Shown: positions 14,943 to 17,784 of the stretch, in pieces | Position numbering within the stretch: the first letter of the stretch is position 1 | Layout: the number at the start of each line of letters is the position of its first letter | Origin: Candidatus Magasanikiibacteriota bacterium | Lineage (GTDB): Bacteria; Patescibacteriota; Patescibacteriia; Magasanikbacterales; UBA922 | Direction of reading: 5' to 3' | DNA: 17,784 nt | Assembly: GCA_003230965.1 (NCBI GenBank) | Contig: QIHL01000066.1 | Location: 1 to 17,784, forward strand | Made by a program: the position numbers and the translations under genes | The notes under the pieces: generated by a model | What the model saw: only the letters and a program-made list of their open reading frames with translations | Database searches by the model: none | What the model was told of the DNA's origin: nothing

Positions 14943-17099
14943 TTATTTATATTCAATCACTCCCTGTTGCATATTCTCCTTGCGGTAGTGAGCGACGGCA
15001 AGGCGAAGTTTATCAAATTCAAATGCACCATCAAAGCGATTGTGTAATGTTCGTAATTGTTCTGGTACGCCTTTCTCTTTGAGAGATACACAAATTTTTT
15101 TCAAATCTCGTTTATCAAGAAAATCATGTATATTAATTTTGTACCCTTGTTCATAGAGCTCTGCGAGATGACTATAAATTGTTGACGGTTTGAGATTTCG
15201 TTCTTTGGCAATAATTCCGATAGGCATGCCTTGGCGGTAATAGGCGTAGGTAATTTGTTGGGTAGTTCCTTGAACTTTTTTGCCAGCTTTATCTTGTTCT
15301 TGAATAAACTTTGTAATTTCGTCAATAAACTGTTGACCATAGCGTGCAAATTTTTTATCTGCAATGCCAGATATTTTTTTCATATCTGTTTCATTAGACG
15401 GCATAGCATGAACCATTTCATCTAGTGTTTTGTCAGAAAAAATATGATAGGCTGGAATGTTTGCATGTTTTGATAGCGTAAAACGTAAATCACGCAAACG
15501 ATCAAATAGTACTTCCTCAGTATCTTTGCGTTTAGAGATTGTCTTTGTATCCTTTGTACTTGCACTAATTGCACGTTCTTCAATATAGGCGAGGTTAACA
15601 AATTGTACAGATTCATCCGTGGTCAATACGCGTGCGCCGATTGTGGTGATTTTGAGTGCGTGATGTTTATCATACGCCACATCAATCAATCCAAGATTGA
15701 GCATTTGCAAAATGTATTGTTGCCAATCGTCTATGGAAATGTGTTTACCTGCGCCATAGGTTTTGATAGTGTTGAAGCCGTGCGAGAGCAGGTCTTGCTT
15801 TTCTGATCCACGTAAAATGTCAATGAGCATTCCGATGGCAACATCTTGTTTGGTTCTGGCAATAGCGGATAGTGCGATCTGTGCAATTTTTGTACCATCA
15901 AATAATTCTGGTGGATTTTCACAGACATCGCAGTTATGACAGTCTTTTGTTACTTCTTCACCAAAATATGAGAGCAAGATGCGTCTGCGACAAATTAGTG
16001 CATCAGCAAATTGTTGCATACGTTCCAGTTTAGCAATCTGTAGTTGTGGTTGTCCTGATTCAACAGCAAATTTTTTTAATAATACGACATCAGCCAGAGA
16101 ATAAAAGAGCAATGCCTCGCTCGGTAATCCATCGCGACCAGCACGTCCAATTTCTTGGTAATATCCCTCAAGGTTTTTTGGTAAGTTATGGTGAATCACG
16201 TATCGGACGTTTGATTTATCAATTCCCATTCCAAAAGCGACAGTTGCGACAATTACATTTATTTTTCCATGAATAAAGTCATCTTGTGCACTAGCACGTT
16301 CATTTGGGTACATTCCAGCGTGATAGTATGTTGCTCTGATTCCATTTCTCACAAGTACATCAGAGACGTGTTCAGTTTGTTTGCGAGAGAGGCAATATAT
16401 AATGCCTGATTCATTTTTTCTTTTTTGTACGAATTGAATAATACGATCTATTCGTTTTTTTGCTGGTAATACAGAAAGCTGTAAATTTGGTCTGTCAAAT
16501 GATGAAATAAAAATTTTTGGATCTTTCAATCGGAGTTGAGAAAGTATATCTCGGCGTGTAATTTTGTCAGCAGTTGCTGTAAGTGCAATAATTGGAATAT
16601 CTGGAAATACATTTTTGAGTGTACGCAGTTTTGTATATTCTGGACGAAAGTCGTGACCCCATTGTGAGATGCAGTGCGCTTCATCAATTGCAAATAGTTT
16701 TACGTTAAATTGTTTGAGCAGGTATTGAAAATTTGGTAGCACCAGTTTTTCTGGAGAGATATACAGGAGGTCAACTTTTTTTTCTTTTATATTATTCAAT
16801 ACGTCTTGGTACTCGTCTTCGTCTAGAGAACTATTCAAATATACTGCACGTACATCAAGTTCTTGCAAGCCTTCAACTTGATCTTTCATAAGTGCGATGA
16901 GTGGAGAAACTACAACGGTTAGTCCATTTATAATTATTGCTGGGAGCTGATAGCACAGCGATTTTCCGCCACCAGTCGGCATGATGACAAGACAATCTTT
17001 TCCATCCAAAATCGTCTGCACTATATCTTCTTGCATCGGACGAAAAGAATCAAAACCTAAAGTATGTTTCAATGTTTGTTTTGCTGTGTCAATGGTCAT
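14943..17099 (-). CDS. recQ: ATP-dependent DNA helicase RecQ
   Basis: 3'-5' superfamily 2 DNA helicase in recombination and fork repair. The 718 residues show the full bacterial layout: motif 0 FRPMQEDIV (19-27), Walker A PTGGGKS (41-47), DEAH box (139-142) with the following CISQWGHDFRPEY aromatic-rich loop, ALTATAD (172-178), motif VI QEIGRAGRDG (315-324), and the zinc site C370, C387, C390, C393. Then come the RQC winged helix, an HRDC domain (about 525-605), and a C-terminal helix-turn-helix extension (about 615-715; GIIAKERNLKPSTIYSHL), found in longer RecQ proteins. Its ATG overlaps the stop of the GIY-YIG gene (ATGA), so the two are coupled. It meets uvrB end to end with no spacer and no terminator between them. 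Confidence 0.97.
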   Translation of the reverse strand: MTIDTAKQTLKHTLGFDSFRPMQEDIVQTILDGKDCLVIMPTGGGKSLCYQLPAIIINGLTVVVSPLIALMKDQVEGLQELDVRAVYLNSSLDEDEYQDVLNNIKEKKVDLLYISPEKLVLPNFQYLLKQFNVKLFAIDEAHCISQWGHDFRPEYTKLRTLKNVFPDIPIIALTATADKITRRDILSQLRLKDPKIFISSFDRPNLQLSVLPAKKRIDRIIQFVQKRKNESGIIYCLSRKQTEHVSDVLVRNGIRATYYHAGMYPNERASAQDDFIHGKINVIVATVAFGMGIDKSNVRYVIHHNLPKNLEGYYQEIGRAGRDGLPSEALLFYSLADVVLLKKFAVESGQPQLQIAKLERMQQFADALICRRRILLSYFGEEVTKDCHNCDVCENPPELFDGTKIAQIALSAIARTKQDVAIGMLIDILRGSEKQDLLSHGFNTIKTYGAGKHISIDDWQQYILQMLNLGLIDVAYDKHHALKITTIGARVLTTDESVQFVNLAYIEERAISASTKDTKTISKRKDTEEVLFDRLRDLRFTLSKHANIPAYHIFSDKTLDEMVHAMPSNETDMKKISGIADKKFARYGQQFIDEITKFIQEQDKAGKKVQGTTQQITYAYYRQGMPIGIIAKERNLKPSTIYSHLAELYEQGYKINIHDFLDKRDLKKICVSLKEKGVPEQLRTLHNRFDGAFEFDKLRLAVAHYRKENMQQGVIEYK

Positions 17100-17341
17100 G
17101 AAAATAGAGTTATTATTTTTTCTTTCTCAATCTTATTCATCTTTTTAATTTGTATTTCTCGTTTGCTTGCATTTGATCTATTGGTACATTTTTCTGTGTA
17201 GACAAGTTGTATTGGTAAGTGGGCTCTAATATATTTTGAACCTGAGCCATTTTTGTGTGCTTCAAGTCGTAATTCCAAATTTTTTGCAATGCCAGTGTAG
17301 AGAGATCCGTCGCCACACCGAACAATGTAGAGTGTATACAT
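17096..17341 (-). CDS. GIY-YIG domain protein (YhbQ/UPF0213-like)
   Basis: A small, single-domain GIY-YIG protein of 81 aa, of the YhbQ type related to UvrC's N-terminal nuclease domain. Seen: opening strand YTLYIVRC, then LYTGI giving the Y-x-G half of the motif (15-17), R25, H29, the GSGSKYIRAH segment, and Glu62 in SKREIQIKK as the metal ligand; a Lys-rich tail follows. The frame stays open to 17452 (118 aa), but the 37 extra residues would run upstream through the promoter and into the preceding terminator, so I place the start at 17341, where the family normally begins. It is coupled to recQ by a 4-nt overlap, suggesting joint use in DNA processing. Substrate unknown; many such proteins have no proven activity. 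Confidence 0.88.
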   Translation of the reverse strand: MYTLYIVRCGDGSLYTGIAKNLELRLEAHKNGSGSKYIRAHLPIQLVYTEKCTNRSNASKREIQIKKMNKIEKEKIITLFS

Positions 17342-17350
17342 AATGGAATG

Positions 17351-17379
17351 AGTATACAGTATCTGTCCATTCTTTTCAA
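17351..17379 (-). promoter_or_regulatory. Leaderless promoter of the GIY-YIG-recQ operon
   Basis: On the minus strand, TTGAAA (17379-17374) and TATACT (17356-17351) are exactly 17 nt apart, five of six matches each. The -10 ends 9 nt before the ATG at 17341, so the mRNA should have about 3 nt or no leader. A small inverted repeat, ACAG-TAT-CTGT (17356-17366), abuts the -10 and could bind a regulator. Confidence 0.65.
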
Positions 17380-17385
17380 AATTAG

Positions 17386-17414
17386 AATAAAAATAAAAAC
17401 AACCTACTGGTTGT
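17386..17414 (-). terminator. Intrinsic terminator of the leftward RNA unit
   Basis: Read on the minus strand, ACAACC (17414-17409) pairs with GGTTGT (17404-17399) around an AGTA tetraloop and is followed by a T-rich tract, TTTTTATTTTTATT (ending near 17386). It directly precedes the promoter of the GIY-YIG gene and so separates, or attenuates, the upstream unit. Confidence 0.75.
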
Positions 17415-17665
17415 AATTCAAATATAATTGTATTAGCCCTTACCCTGCACATCTACATGAAAGCAGAAGGCAGGGAGGACGAAGGCCGCCTGTTCAGTGG
17501 TGAAGTATACTCCACCACAGCAGAAATGGAAGAGCATTTGCATAAATTGCAAATGCGGTAGCAAATAATTTCATTCATTTTTCCTTTCCAAATTGTATTT
17601 TGGCTTTGAGGATTTTTTTATTGCGCGAGCATTTGTACAGAATTGCGACCAGTCTTTTACAAGAC
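17388..17665 (-). ncRNA. Candidate structured RNA of about 280 nt, family unknown
   Basis: A transcript bounded by a near-consensus promoter and an intrinsic terminator, with no convincing protein. Stem-loops seen in the DNA, 5' to 3' on the minus strand: 17666-17651 at the predicted 5' end (6 bp, GTAA loop); CCAAA/TTTGG (17603-17588); a perfect 9-bp stem GCATTTGCA/TGCAAATGC (17556-17534); GTGGTGGAG-TATA-CTTCACCAC near 17520-17498; CCCTGC/GCAGGG (17475-17443); and the terminator. The 17440-17560 part is clearly richer in G+C than its surroundings, as RNA genes often are in AT-rich genomes. I could not match it to tmRNA, RNase P RNA, SRP RNA or a known riboswitch. It could also act as an attenuated leader for the GIY-YIG-recQ operon. 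Confidence 0.5.
17494..17574 (-). other. Possible 26-aa hydrophobic peptide inside the structured RNA
   Basis: A minus-strand ATG at 17574 lies 7 nt after a good Shine-Dalgarno (AAGGA) and opens a 26-codon frame starting MKLFATAFAIYANALPF and ending in a Trp pair and two His. It resembles a leader or small membrane peptide. A second ATG 4 nt upstream (17578) opens a different 41-codon frame to 17453. Much of the shorter frame lies in the 9-bp inverted repeat, so it may be an accident of the RNA structure. Confidence 0.25.
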
Positions 17666-17671
17666 TAGATA

Positions 17672-17700
17672 TTTATACCAGTTTTTTATTAATTTGTCAA
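17672..17700 (-). promoter_or_regulatory. Very strong leftward promoter
   Basis: Perfect -35 TTGACA (17700-17695), a 17-nt spacer, and TATAAA (17677-17672) preceded by TG one base away (extended -10). This is the best sigma-70-type promoter in the window. The predicted start is near 17665, on the edge of a small hairpin. Confidence 0.8.
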
Positions 17701-17735
17701 GTATTTGTACAAGATGACCACATCGTGGACAAATT
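17691..17735. repeat. Inverted repeat bracketing a TTGTACAA palindrome
   Basis: AATTTGTC (17691-17698) and GACAAATT (17728-17735) are exact reverse complements. Between them lie the palindrome TTGTACAA (17705-17712) and a small CCAC-ATC-GTGG hairpin (17718-17728). ATTTGTACA also occurs at 17631-17639, 72 nt from its copy at 17703. The left arm overlaps the -35 of the leftward promoter, as an operator would. From 17736 to the window end I see no gene. Confidence 0.45.
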
Positions 17736-17784
17736 CATAGTTTTTTCTGCAAACTGTAATGGTGTTAAATAATTAAGATTTTCA

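Noticed and set aside
17457..17561. A 34-codon rightward frame (MKAEGREDEGRLFSGEV...) opposite the structured RNA.
   Set aside because: It has no Shine-Dalgarno or convincing promoter and uses GGC, CGC, CTG and AGG codons unlike the other genes. It lies over the stem-loops of the leftward RNA and is more likely a by-product of their base composition.
17388..17665. Housekeeping RNA identity (RNase P RNA, tmRNA, SRP RNA, 6S RNA).
   Set aside because: I found no GAGGAAAGUCC/ACAGAAA pair, no tRNA-like acceptor with a tag frame, no SRP domain IV loop, and no evident closing stem joining the two ends. A covariance-model search is still needed.
1..17784. Alternative genetic code with TGA as glycine, as in Gracilibacteria and SR1.
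   Set aside because: Conserved genes contain no internal TGA, and recJ and the 228-aa gene end with TGA at sensible places.
1..17784. CRISPR arrays, insertion sequences, prophage genes, tRNAs or rRNAs.
   Set aside because: No regularly spaced repeats, transposase or integrase motifs, or cloverleaf/rRNA core sequences were seen on either strand.

Overview
The window is AT-rich, densely coded bacterial chromosome. Thirteen protein genes can be supported, and stops abut or overlap the next start at most junctions. Genes read through with the standard bacterial code, and TGA serves as a stop (recJ and the 228-aa gene). Clear Shine-Dalgarno sequences are scarce at the main genes. The mix of genes, small spacings and unrecognised small membrane proteins resembles a Patescibacteria (CPR/Parcubacteria-like) genome. 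That assignment is inferred from gene style, not from a marker gene. MurJ and a FemAB-type enzyme imply that the cell makes peptidoglycan. No mobile element, CRISPR array, rRNA or tRNA was seen.

Layout. (1) 1-3240, + strand: chaperones dnaK and dnaJ, with a palindrome over a -10 box before dnaJ and a symmetric terminator after it. (2) 3299-7784, - strand: a tightly coupled operon running lepA (EF4), a 34-aa membrane miniprotein, a four-helix membrane protein, recJ and rnhA, every junction being +3 or -4 nt. (3) 7881-8906, + strand: a FemAB-like aminoacyltransferase from an apparently leaderless promoter, sharing a convergent terminator with (4). (4) 8945-11249, - strand: a membrane-anchored protein with a Cys cluster, then the lipid II flippase murJ. 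(5) 11323-12678, + strand: a metallo-beta-lactamase/beta-CASP ribonuclease. (6) 12703-12849: a strong two-way terminator and a hairpin-rich patch with a short antisense frame, in the uvrB leader. (7) 12849-14942, + strand: uvrB, whose stop directly abuts that of recQ. (8) 14943-17341, - strand: a GIY-YIG domain gene coupled to recQ by ATGA. (9) 17386-17735: a self-contained leftward transcription unit, with a near-consensus promoter, a hairpin at the predicted 5' end, several perfect stem-loops and an intrinsic terminator. It has no convincing protein and is the best candidate for an undescribed RNA in the window.

Themes are protein folding (DnaK/DnaJ), translation (EF4), cell-wall building (MurJ, FemAB-like) and nucleic-acid repair or processing (RecJ, RNase HI, UvrB, RecQ, GIY-YIG, beta-CASP RNase). 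Several promoters lie so close to their start codons that the mRNAs should have almost no 5' leader.
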